Positions 1 through 11,000 of a stretch of 64,000 bases of DNA are shown here, one piece after another. The stretch is from positions 118,325 through 182,324 of the forward strand of contig JAULBX010030375.1 of the NCBI GenBank assembly GCA_032358255.1. The letters run 5' to 3'. The notes under the pieces were generated by a model. The model saw nothing but the letters and a program-made list of their open reading frames with translations. It was not told where the DNA came from and did no database searches. Origin of the DNA: Heterotrichella gracilis (Eukaryota > Sar > Xanthophyceae > Tribonematales > Xanthonemataceae). The position numbers and the translations under genes are program-made. Position 1 is the first letter of the stretch; each line of letters begins with the position of its first letter.

Positions 1-459
1 AGTATACAAGCCCATCGTTTGTTGTCATGTACAAGTTGTGTGAAGCCCTACAGCAAGGGTTTGTGCATGCGATGCCAGCTGTGCAAAGCCCTAACGCAGG
101 GTTTGCTGCAACGCACCAGTTGTCCCAGTTGTGGAAAGCCCTCACGTAGGGCCCTACCCCAATGATCGCTGACTGGATGCGCAGAACCTGTGGGGGCGGG
201 AAGTGGGGAGGCGGGGGTGATGGTGTGGGGCCTCAACTCTTACCAAATGCGCCCTCAGTATATACACGGTTGCAAAGGGCAAACATGTGGCGCACATTGC
301 GCCCCCAGTACACACGGCTGAAAAGGACGCGATTTGGGGCACATTGCAGGGCACATGTCTGCGAAGTGTACACGCACGTGACGCAATGGTGTGGCGCCCC
401 TAATTTGGTGTGGACGTGCAGGTTTTCCCACAGAGGCAGACCCTAGCCTAGGGTTTCAC
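1..459. other. Downstream intron of the GT61-like gene; no further exon seen
   Basis: This lies 3' of the last visible exon of the minus-strand GT61-like gene, so it is probably intron. I see no convincing coding segment. Bases about 37-160 hold three decayed copies of a roughly 50-base unit with the core AAGCCCT...AGGGTTTG. Bases about 290-420 hold short imperfect repeats of GGCGCACATTGCGCCCC type. The missing C-terminal exons should lie left of the window. Confidence 0.4.
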
Positions 460-2508
460 CTTTGCGCGGATGGGCGGCGCCTGTATGTGGTAGAGCGCCT
501 GCTCCGACAGGCACTGCATCATCTGGAGCACAGGGACCAGCAGGAACCAGGGCGTCTCAGCATGCTGCGGCTGCACAAACAATATCCGGAAGCCCTTGCG
601 CTGCTGGTAGGTGCATCGACCCAGGAAGGAGCACATTATTGTGAAGAAGGTGGGGATGACCTCTGTGATCATGTGGTAGTAGTTGAAGAAATGGACCTGG
701 TGGAAGAGGGCCACTTGATCGTATGACTCCACCTGCAGGAGAGGGGGACTTGCCTGTAGGAAGAAGCGCAGTGAAAAAACAAAAACGTTATGACGGTGAG
801 GATGGGCTCGGTGGTCAGGAGGAGCAGGTTATGGTTGGGAAGGTGGGTATGACCTCTGTGACCATGTGGTTGTAGTTGAAGGAGTGCACCTGGTGGAAGA
901 GGGCGACTTGATCGTATGATTCCACCTGCGGGAGGAGTGTGGGTATGTGCGTGTAGGAAGAAGCGTGTTACTGGGAAGCCTAATACTTCCCTGTCAAATT
1001 TCAAGTATATATGACACATGCCCATGCGCCATGTGCACCGTTACCAGTACCAAACTCTAAACCACATCGCCACCACCCAACATGACACATGTTTAGCAAG
1101 CACCCACCCACCCACCCACACTTCCACCCACCTCCACCTCCATCCAGTCGAACGGCAGGCCCTGTGGCCCCACCACCTTTGGCACCATCCTGTCATCCCC
1201 CTCCCTGAAGTCCTCCCAGGTGGTGAGCCAGGTGGTGCGGATGGGGGGCAGGGACACATGCGGGTCTGCAGGGTGGGGTGGGGGTGGGGGTGGATGGTGT
1301 GGGGGGGCAGGGTGGGGAGGGGCGGGGGGCAGGGGGGTGGTGTATGTGCATGTGGGCCTTTATGGTGTCCCTCATTTTGGTGCCATTGTGGCAGGGGAGA
1401 AGGGTGGATAGGGTTGGGGTTTGGGGTTTAGGGAGGGGTGCTCATTTTGGTGCCCCTGTCACAGGGCCTTTGGCGGGAGGGTTTAGGTAGGGTTTAGGGT
1501 GCATGAGCGTGCGGCATGCAACCATTGCTTCCATACATGGGCAGGGGTTGTTTAAGGTCCAGGATAGCCTTGATGGTGGGTGAGAAACCATGACCTACCC
1601 TTGCTTATTAATACAAATTCCTTTTTTAGGGTTTAGGGTCTAGGGTTTGAGGGTGTCAGCCGTGACCTACCCTTGCTTATGTAGTACAGGCTCCCCTTGT
1701 GTAGCAGCACGTTCTGGAAGCTGCACAGGCGCGTGTGCTCGCTGCCTGAGTCGTGCAGGCACTGGGCAAAGGGGATTAAGTGGGGCTGAGCGTGTGAGCG
1801 TGCAACTGGTTTTTAGGGTTTAGGGTTTGTAGGGTGCAGAGGGGGTCCGTGAAGTGCTGAGTGTGCAAGGGGTATCAAACACGTTGACTATGCAAAGGGG
1901 GTTACTGATTATGCTGAGCGGTGTGCTCCCTGCCAGCGCACTGCAGGCACTGGGCCAGGGGGTTTACGTCACTCTTGAGGGTAGGCAAGGTTGGTATGCC
2001 AGGTGCTGTATGCTGCGAGCATAAGGGTGTGTGTGACTGAGTGATGGTCCCATTAGGGTTTAAATGTGGGCCAACGCTGCCAGTGTCTTGTGCAAAAACC
2101 ACCTTTCAAACGCTGCAAGTGCATACACAGCCACTCAGGACTGCTGTGCCACCAGGTACTTGGGTGCAGGAGGTGGTTGAAGGCGGTGGGTAATTGGGAT
2201 GGTGGGTTCATGGGTGCAGTGGGTTGGTGGGTGCACTGGGTTGCCATGCAGGTGGGTGCACTAGGGTGTACCTTGTATGAGGACATGGGCAGCTGCGGTG
2301 GTGATTCATCCTGGCACTGGCTTGGCCGCCCAACCTGTGATGCAATGACGAAGGAGTGGGAAACGTGGTCTTAGAAAGTTCAGGAATGTGCAAGTTGATT
2401 TGTGCCCAACCACGGAAAAGTTCAGTGGGCAACCCCCACCCACCCACCCACCTGCGCCACCAGCATGAAGAGTGCCAGTGCGGTGAGCTGCCGGTGACCC
2501 GCCTCCAT
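460..2508 (-). CDS. GT61-like (DUF563/EOGT-type) glycosyltransferase, N-terminal part, runs off left edge
   Basis: Four exons join in frame on the minus strand: 2508-2452, 1761-1671, 1265-1138 and 732-460 (183 codons so far, no stop). Exon 1 encodes a 19-residue hydrophobic start (MEAGHRQLTALALFMLVAQ), which reads as a signal peptide or type II anchor, so the enzyme should face the ER/Golgi lumen. Exon 2 has a Cys-rich LCSFQNVLLHKGSLYYI segment that resembles the CRFRN(V/L)C..G.LYYF motif of GT61 enzymes. Exon 4 has FHQVHFFNYYHMITEVIP, resembling the GT61 HN.YHWLTE..P motif. The family call rests on these two remembered motifs and is moderate. The catalytic C-terminal part lies outside the window. 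The start is the only ATG before the hydrophobic segment, and all junctions are GT-AG with matching phases. The gene is divergent from QCR9. Confidence 0.6.
836..934 (-). repeat. Acceptor-side ghost of GT61 exon 4
   Basis: About 95 bases closely resemble the acceptor and first third of the exon at 732-460, including CAG|GTGGA(A/G)TCATACGATCAAGT. They lie upstream of it on the minus strand. The copy is not needed in the spliced frame and has no matching donor. A donor-side ghost of exon 2 (reverse complement of CCTACCCTTGCTTATTAAT) sits at about 1597-1616, and an acceptor-side ghost of exon 2 at about 1911-1962. Confidence 0.7.
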
Positions 2509-3257
2509 ACCACCCTCCGGCACGCTTCCTGTTATTCTTATGACGACGTCATTGCCTCAATTGGGAGTGTCAGAGCTGACCGTCTGAAGAGGTTTTGTAC
2601 AGGGGCTGGTATTTTCAGCTGCTGCCATCCAGGTGGGTCCCACCATGCCCTTTGGTCTGTTGGGTTGCTACAAGGAACCTACATTCAAGCTGCTGATGGC
2701 CTTTCGTCACCCAATGATAAAGAGTACAAGTTGCTTTGTAGACTAGGCATCCTTGAAACAACGCTGGTAAATTTAAACAGCACAGTTGACGGCATGTCCA
2801 GTCAATTTGCATGCAGTTCCTTGCCGCGGGTATCGCTGGGTTGATGGGTGTTGGTTGTGGGCACCACAGAGCAATGACGAGTACACCAGTTGCTCGGCGT
2901 TTTGCGTGTGTGTGTTCCCAACGCAACCCTAGTAATCTGCTTGAAGCATGCACCCAGTACAAGGGGTTTCGTGTTGATCGTAAGCAAGCGGGGGTGAAAA
3001 AACTGCGTGCCCAACTCGGTTGAGCCATGCATGCAGTTACAATAGTGCCTGCCAGCAAGCTTTTCTGCACGCAAAGCAGCTTGGGTTGACAGCTTGTGAC
3101 GCTGTTATACATCAGCTTTGCCTCTGCTGGCTACACAGACTGCCTGAGTCATTCCTGGGCCCAAACTTGACTGCTAGGTTTGGCAGCCTACGTTTTCCTC
3201 ATCGGAGGGCTCTTACCCTGCTTTACTTTGTAACGGTAACGGCAAGAGCTCGTAAAG
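2509..3257. promoter_or_regulatory. Shared divergent promoter interval between the GT61-like gene and QCR9
   Basis: About 750 bases separate the two divergently oriented start codons, so both 5' regulatory regions must lie here. The DNA lacks the TTTAGGG-like repeats that fill the neighbouring introns. I see no convincing TATA box or other motif, and open frames here have no recognisable content. Confidence 0.4.
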
Positions 3258-3720
3258 ATGTCGATCTGGGATGTAGGCTACAAGGTGTGTGGGGAGCTGC
3301 TGCAGTTGGGGGGGATTGCAGTTGAAGGGCAACGCTATGCATGTTAACTAATTTTGTGCTGTTGCAGATGGTCATGAGGAGTAACGCCGTGTACATCGGC
3401 TTCATCTTCGTGGGTGCACTTGCTGGAGAGAGGGTACGCGTGGTTTGCAAGGCCAGGTCCCATCTTCATCTCAAGGGCTGCTTACGGTTGCATACTGACA
3501 CGCTGTTTCTTGCTGCAGGTTGTTGAGTACGGTTCTCAACGACTATGGGAGAACAACAACAAAGGGGTAAGTGGGTGTTGGCGTGGGGAAAACTGAAAGG
3601 ACATTGCCGTTGTGTTAAGCCATGTGGCACCATAGGTTGCTGACCCATCTCGTGATGTTTTTTCTGCAGAAGCTGTGGAAGGACTTGGAAGCTTCACTGC
3701 CGCCACCAGCAGAGTCGTAA
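3258..3720 (+). CDS. QCR9: Ubiquinol-cytochrome c reductase (complex III) subunit 9, QCR9/UCRX family
   Basis: Four exons (3258-3284, 3368-3433, 3519-3566, 3670-3720), all phase 0, encode a 63-residue protein, the usual size for this tiny inner-membrane subunit. The order is a short matrix start (MSIWDVGYK), then RSNAVYIGFIFVGALAGER, which holds the single transmembrane helix, then VVEYGSQRLWENNNKGKLW, matching the family signature VD.G...LW...N.GK.W. Its role is structural, stabilising the Rieske/cytochrome c1 side of the bc1 complex. All introns are GT-AG and short, with no ghost exons or telomere-like repeats, unlike the long genes nearby. TGTAA follows the stop within about 10 bases. The gene is complete. 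The first exon is short but supported by its phase and position. Confidence 0.85.
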
Positions 3721-5065
3721 AGGCTGTAATGCAGCGCACAGCACCAGCTGGGAGGGTCAATGGCAACTGGTATAGCAAGTGACAGCAGCCATACAGCACA
3801 CCCCAAAATGGAGCCGCACATCACTACGGTAGCTTGGCCAGTATGGCAGCTCAGCAAAGTTAGAAGTCATAAGTTCTACACAGCTTTGCAAACCTCTCAA
3901 AAATGGAGCAGTTGGCTGTTGAAACCCCGCAGTTGAACCACTGGCCTTCCTCTGTAACTACTGAAGTTGAGCAAACTTCACTTGGCATGCATAATGGGAC
4001 CACCCATAGCCACCAACACACAACAGAACGCAGCAGGCTCCACTGCCACTGTTGGCCAGGTGAAGCAAGGCCTGTGGTCGCTGGAACTTATCACACATAG
4101 CGCACCAACACACGCCCCCATGCGGGTCGCGTTTGAAGCGCTCATCCATGATGGATGCCTGCCCCCGTCTTCCCCATGCGACTGCTCCACCAGTGCCCAA
4201 CAAAGCTTGGGGTTTGACGCACACTAAACAAGGGGGGAGTAACCCACTGACTATCGCCAGCACAGGGGAAGACCGTTTGCCTTGCCAAGCGTTGCAGGTC
4301 TTTGACACCTTGGTTGACTTGATGCGCCACCCCCAAGTGTCTGTGCCAAAGCAGGAAAATGTATGCACACGGCAAGGAATGAAGTTATAGAGCCGGTTGG
4401 GCCTGTGGTAGCGGTCGAAAAGTAAAAGAAGACCGTCACACATAAGTGCTTGGCAGGTCCCATGCTACAGATTCTTTTTGTTGGAAACCCTTGTCAGCAC
4501 AGCCAGCATCTTGCCTAACCCAATCTGATCAGCTTAAATGCTGAGTTCAGGAGAGCCCAACATGGGCTTTGCAGTGTGGCTTTGGCCACCACTTGGTGGG
4601 GGGAAAAAGCACCTCCAGGAGGAAAACAATTTTATTCTTTTTTCTTCCTATTTTCGGAAAGTCGCCGCAATTTCCGCCCTGTTTCGGACTGACCTGGCGG
4701 AGGATGGGCGTGCGTGTGCGGTAAATGCGTGCTGTAATCGCAAGTAAAAGCATATTGTAAGCCAGCAACCTGAGTAAAACTGCTTCAATTGTTACAGAAA
4801 GGTCGGAAACAGTGTCGGCCGCAGCCCCGCCATCTCATAGGCATCCACTGGCCCACCACCGCCGCCAAACCAGCCTCACGCCAACCATTTCTACGCAATT
4901 ATCTGCGCTTTTGGACGCCAGCATTAAGCCCAGTAAACACAGCTGTTAAGCAGTAGCCTTTGCGCCGGTGGTTGCCCATCTGGCATGCCACTGCCCCACT
5001 AGGGCGCAGCCAGCCTCCACAGCGGACCAGCCTGCTGATCCTGCTGCACGGAGAAGGGAGGCTCG
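3721..5065. other. Spacer between QCR9 and NOP2
   Basis: This is the 3' end of QCR9 followed by the presumed NOP2 promoter and 5' UTR. A TGTAA motif at about 3725 may serve as the QCR9 poly(A) signal. I found no coding segment with family resemblance or consistent splice sites. Several overlapping open frames look random. Confidence 0.4.
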
Positions 5066-8000
5066 ATGGGGAAGAAGGGAGGGCAGGAAGGGGGGAAACG
5101 GAAGGCGGAGGCGCCCGCCCCCGCGCCGCAGCCCCAGAAACGGCAGCAGCACGCCGCCACGGTGCGGTGGGGTGTGGATGCATGCATGCATGCATATGGT
5201 TCGCCCTGCCCACCAACGCACACCCGCTTTAGTCACTGCAGCCGCTACCCTGGCGCCTCGGTTGTGCCTTGTTGGTCTGCACAATTGGGGCGTGGGGTTG
5301 TCTTACCCTACCTGATACTAGAGGTCTACATGCACGTGGGTACCATATATATGCTGTCTAAGAAGCTGTGCACACCCATGGCAAGGGTTATTCGGAGGGT
5401 TTAAACGCTACACAGCCTTACCATCACGATTATAACACTCTGCAAACCAACCTGCTGTTGGGTATTGCATCAAACGTGCACAGGGACCCTTGGCAACCCT
5501 TGACAACGCGGCTGCCCCCCACCCACAACCATGCACTTGTGGTTGTTGATACCGCCCCCACCTCCCGCCCTTCCCGGGACAAACTGTGACGTGCTGGTCC
5601 CATGTGCAGGCATCCAAGGGGAAAGTAACGGTGCAAGCAAAGCCCAGCAAACCAGCTCCCAAGGTATGGACTGCGGCCAACCCTCTGCTAGTATAATACT
5701 GTGACTTCTGCTGTCCAAACCGTAAACCTTAAACCCTAAACCCTAGTGTGGTATCCTGCACACCCACTGCACAACCAGCAGCATAGCATAGGCACCGCCG
5801 CTCTGCTGTACACCCTTGTACTGTACAAAGTTTTTATGCTACTCTCCCCGTTGCAGGCCACCTTGAGCCTCGCAGCTGGCAAGGGGGTCAAGCCCGCCCC
5901 TAAACCCTCGCCGAAACCCTCCAAGGGTTTCGCCCCCAAGCCCGCCAGCCTGCCAGCCACCGAGGGTTCCAAGCCCGCCTTAAAACCCTCGGCGAAACCC
6001 TTCGCAAAACCCTCCAAAGGCTTTAGTGACCACAACGCTTCCTGGCTCAAGCCCAAGGGGGAGAAGCCCAAGGGGGGGAAGGGCAAGGGGGGGAAGCCCG
6101 CTCCCGTGGAGGAGAGTGAAGGGCAGGAAAATGAGGAGGAGTATGACGAGGATGAGGAGCTGCTGATGGCAAAAGGTGGGTGGTGTGTGGTGTGCTTGCA
6201 TCTTTTTCTCTCCGTTCTTGCACATAGGGAGGGTGCTGCTTCTGGATGCCCCTCCGGGATTGCGAAGCCTGGGAGGTGCACATGGTGGGTGGGAAGCACT
6301 GCGGCGGGCTTTGCATTGTTATGCTGTAATTTATGGTGGGTGACACCCAGTGGCTGGCATGGCATGCATATCTAATGTGATCGCTGGTGCGCGTGCCTCC
6401 CTGGGGTCAGGGGATTGCCGCGCTTGGGACGCAGTCATTTGTGACCATGCGTGGTCTGGCCACGCATGTTGCCAGGGGTTGGCCATCAGTAGCGTTGTAT
6501 GCGTGGTTGTGATATGGCGTGGATGTGTGTGAGGTGGCATGACCAGACCTTGCCATGGTGTGGCATGTGGGTGGAGGAAAGGAGGGCATGCGTGCTTCAG
6601 CGTTTCAGCCAGGTTGGTGGCACTGCGGGGTATGGCTTGCCCCAGTTTAAGGACCAAGGCTTGAGGCATGGCATGGGGGATGAGCGTGTTGCTGTGGGTA
6701 TGCAGGCGGTAGCCTGGAGGTTGAGAGTTAAGGTTATAGGTTCGGGGTGTAGGTACTATTCAAGGGTTTAGGGTTATGTACCGTGTAACGGTGGGTGTGC
6801 AGGCGGTGGCCTGCAGCTGGGCAATTTAGGATGTAGAGTTTGGTGTTCAAGGGTTTAGGGTTTCATGCCGTGTTGCTATGGTGGTGCAGGCGGTGGCCTG
6901 CAGCTGGACAGCGGGGATGAGTCAGGCAGCGACGGGGAGCCAGGGGAGGAATTTGACAGCGACGATGATGAGGAAGGGGAGGAAATGGAGGATGGCAGTG
7001 AGGATGAGGAAGGGGAGGAGGAGGATAGCGATGACAACGAGGCAGGGGAGGGGAACGATGATGTGGAGGAGAAGGAGTGGGCGCGCAAGCTCAAGGGCAT
7101 CTTGACCGTCAAGGGGGGCAAGAAACCCAAGGTAAATTGTTACAAGGATGGATCCATGATTCTTGACAGGGGATGATTTAATACGTGCATGTACTGCCGC
7201 CTGTACATGAGCGTGGATTTGCTATGCACATCACCTTGGGCTCTAGGATTTATGGAAAAACCACTTTGGATCACACCCTGCTATTTTGTATAACGGAAGT
7301 AAAAACGTTTATATATGTATTGGAAGTCATATATGCAACCAACTCACACACGAAACAAAACAAGGTAGACGGGCAATTATGGCAATTTGCTGCACCCATC
7401 CCGACTCCTGTTCCTGCTTTTTCCCACCCAAGGTACCCGACACTGATAGTGACAGCGACAGCGACCTGGGGGTGCTAGACGACGAATTCGACGGGGAGGA
7501 CATGGAGGGTGGGGATGATGACGACAGCCCCGGGGAGCTGTTTTCCAGCGGGGATGAAGGGGAGGACAGCCCAGGGGAGGAATTTGGGTCCATGAGCGAA
7601 GGGGAGGAGAGCGATGGGGATGACGATGAGGGGAGTGGGGATGATGAGGAGGAAGGGGAGGAGGAGGAGGAGGAGCTTCTTGAGATTGAGAAGAAGTCGC
7701 GCAAGCTCGACAAGGCCTCGTACGTCGCGATACCCTACACCCTACACCCAAACCCTAAGCCTTGAACCTTGAACCCTAAGTCGGTTGGGACGCTTTCCAC
7801 GCCCAGTAGGCTTTTGCACAATCTGCATGCGCCCTTCACCGCACACACGCACGCATCACCACATGCTTGCGGGTGTGCCTGTCTTACACTGCATTGAGGG
7901 TGCCGCTGGCAATGAAAAAAACATAGGACGGTAGCAGAGAGCCGTTATTCTGGCTCACTGCTGACACCACTAGCTAACCCAGCTCTTTGAGCCTTGGCCC

Positions 8001-11000
8001 CTCACCGCACCACCATCACTTGCACTCTTCAACACGCATGGTCACTGTGTAGCTGTTTAGGGTTTAGGGTTTGTGACCCTCCTCGCACGCCTCACCCACA
8101 CCACTACCACCAGCATGTGGATCTGTCAAAAGTTAGGGTATAGGGTTTATTGAGCCGGTTAGAATCTAGGGTGCGGGGTTCACCACCATTTCTTTTGCCC
8201 CATACAGGCGCAAGGCCACAGCCGCGGCAGCAGCCGATGCGGGACATGGCTGGTGACCTGCACCAAGCCTAAACTTTAAACCCTAAACCCCACCAGCTAC
8301 CGTCCTGACCCACACCTGCATAAGACACCCCATGCCAATGCACTGCTACCGTCACCGGCCTTCCACCCATCCCCACCCACTACCCCAAACCTTAAACCCC
8401 TAACTTCTGACTCCCTTACTCCCCACAGGCGCAAGGCCACAGCTGCAGCTGCAGCCGAGATGCGTGACATGGCGGGCGACCTGCGCACCAATATTGAGGC
8501 TGGTGAGGGCGAGGAGGAGGAGGTTGGGGGTGCGCCCTTCAGGCTGCCCTCGGCACAGGCACTGGCTGGGGAGGGGGTGGACCTTGCGGGTGTGGCGCGC
8601 AGGATCAAGGAGATTGTGCAGGTGGGTGGTGTGGTGGTGGTGGCGGTGGTGAGGCTGGTAGTAGCGGTGGCGCGCATGAGTAAGGATTGGGCAGGTGGGG
8701 GGGTGGGAGGTGGTGGTGGTAGTGGAGTGTGGGGTGTTGAGAGAGGTGGTTGACCTGGCGGGGGTGGCGCGCAAAATCAAGGAGATTGTGCAGGTGGGGG
8801 GTTGAGTGGGAGGGGTGGTGGTGGTGATGGGAGGGGTGGGGGCAGGATCAAGGAGGTTGTGCAGGTGTTGTGTTGTGAGGGGAGGAAGTGGTGGTGGTGG
8901 CGGTGGTGGTGAGGCTGGTAGGAGGGGTTGCATTGGCTGCGCGCAGGATCAAGCAGATTGTCGGGATGTTGGCGGGGATGGAGGGTGAATGGCATTTGAA
9001 GGGTAGTGATGGAAGGTTCCTGCAATTGCATTGTCAGCGCCTCCTGATTGCAGAATCACAAACCTAAAGCAGGGGTGCCCTGGGCAGGTGGACATTATTG
9101 CACGCTCCACACACTACCAGATTGGGGACTGAACTACCAGATTGGCAACAACCTGATTGGCTTTCCCCTTCCCCAGGTGCTTGACAACTTTGCCAAGATG
9201 CGCGACCCCCAGCGGTCAAGGTCAGACTACATTGATCAGGTGAGGGAGGAGGGAAATGGGGGAAATTATGAAGTAATGTTAATTAATATTAAATCATTGT
9301 TGAAATGTTGGTATTATGCAATATACATGGCCTTTCATTTCCAGCTCATGGTTGCCCACGCACACCGCACAATGCCACACCCTGGTGTGCCCTACCCCTT
9401 GCAAGCCTCACCACCACCCACCACCCACCCACAAGTGCTGCTACCCTTGCATCGCAGCAAACTTCCACCCCCATTTTATCCTCCCCCCCCCTCCCCACAT
9501 TACAGCTCAAGCGGGACCTGGGTACCTACTACTCCTACAACGATTTCATGCTAGACACCCTGCTGGCCCTGTTCACCCCCGCTGAGGCCATTGAATTCAT
9601 CGAGGCCTGCGAGGTGCCCCGTCCTGTTACCCTACGCACCAACACCCTAAAGACGCGCAGGAGGGAGCTGGCGGCTGCCCTGATCAACAGGGGGGTGAAT
9701 TTGGACCCCATTGGGAAATGGTCAAAGGTGAGCATTTGCTTTGGGAAAGGGCTACCAATGGTGTGGGGTGGCGGGCCTAGGGATAGATGCCTCTCTTTGG
9801 GAAGTGGTCGAAGGTGAGGGGGAGTAAAGGGGCCTGGTGTGAGGGTTTGGACCCTATTTGGCCAATAACATAAGAATAGGGCCTGTTATCATCTTATAAA
9901 CGACCCCAATGTGCGATTGCCTTGCCCACACCCGGGGCCCCTTGCAATTTTTGTTAGATTACCGTATTTCATCCATGCCTGCACAAAACAATAATTGAAG
10001 ACCCTACCTCTCGCAGGTTGGGCTTGTGGTTTAAGAGAGCCAGGTGCCCATTGGCGCAACACCTAGTACATGGCTGGCCATTACATGGTGCAGGGCGCAT
10101 CAACACCCTAGCCCAAAACCCTAGCCCGACGTCTCCCTCTCCTGGCTATGTGCGTGGCATCCCATGGCAGCCCAAAATCTGACATGTACCATACCACTGC
10201 AGGTTGGGCTTGTGGTTTACGAGAGCCAGGTGCCCATTGGCGCAACCCCAGAGTACATGGCTGGCCACTACATGCTGCAGGGCGCATCATCGCTGCTTCC
10301 AGTCATGGCGCTGGCACCACATGAGGGCGAGCGAGTGGCGGACATGGCGGCGGCGCCAGGTGCGGGGAGTAACCCTATCAGAAACCCTATTCTTTGCTGT
10401 CCTTGCTGGAGAGGTTGTAAGAAACCCTGAATGGAAAACCCCGATGGGAATCCGGATGGAGACCCTAGGTTGTGGTGCCAGACATGGGGCTTGAACCACA
10501 TAAGGGGGAGCGAGTGTCGGACATGGCCGCGGCGCCAGGTGCGGGGAAACCCTGATGCCCACCCTGAACAGCAGTCCGTGATTAGCAATATCTGAAGGAG
10601 AACCACACGGGAACGTGCACGGGAAGCATTTGACAGAAACCCCTACCCAGGGTTGTGGGCAACATGGAGCAAGAAGGCCCCCCCGCCACTCCCCATTCAG
10701 CACCATGCGCAAAACGGCCACCACCACCCCACCACCAACAACAACACACCACACCCCAATCCCCACCCGCAGGCGGCAAGACCACCCACATCGCCAGCAT
10801 CATGCGCAACACCGGCACCATCATCGCGAACGAGGTGAACCCTAAGAGGGTAAAGGCGCTCAGCGCCAACCTGCAGCGCCAGGGAGTGACTAACACGATA
10901 CTGTGCGCGTATGACGGGAGGGAGCTGCCCAAGGTGCTTGGGCCGAATACCCTGGATAGGGTTTTGCTGGACGCGCCCTGCTCGGGGACTGGGGTCATCT

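Noticed and set aside
8208-8260. Extra coding exon of NOP2
   Set aside because: It duplicates the start of exon 6, has no donor, and adding it would repeat part of the protein; treated as a ghost.
10017-10102. Alternative exon 9 of NOP2
   Set aside because: It contains in-frame stops and lacks the SAM motif end; it is a decayed copy of the exon at 10203.
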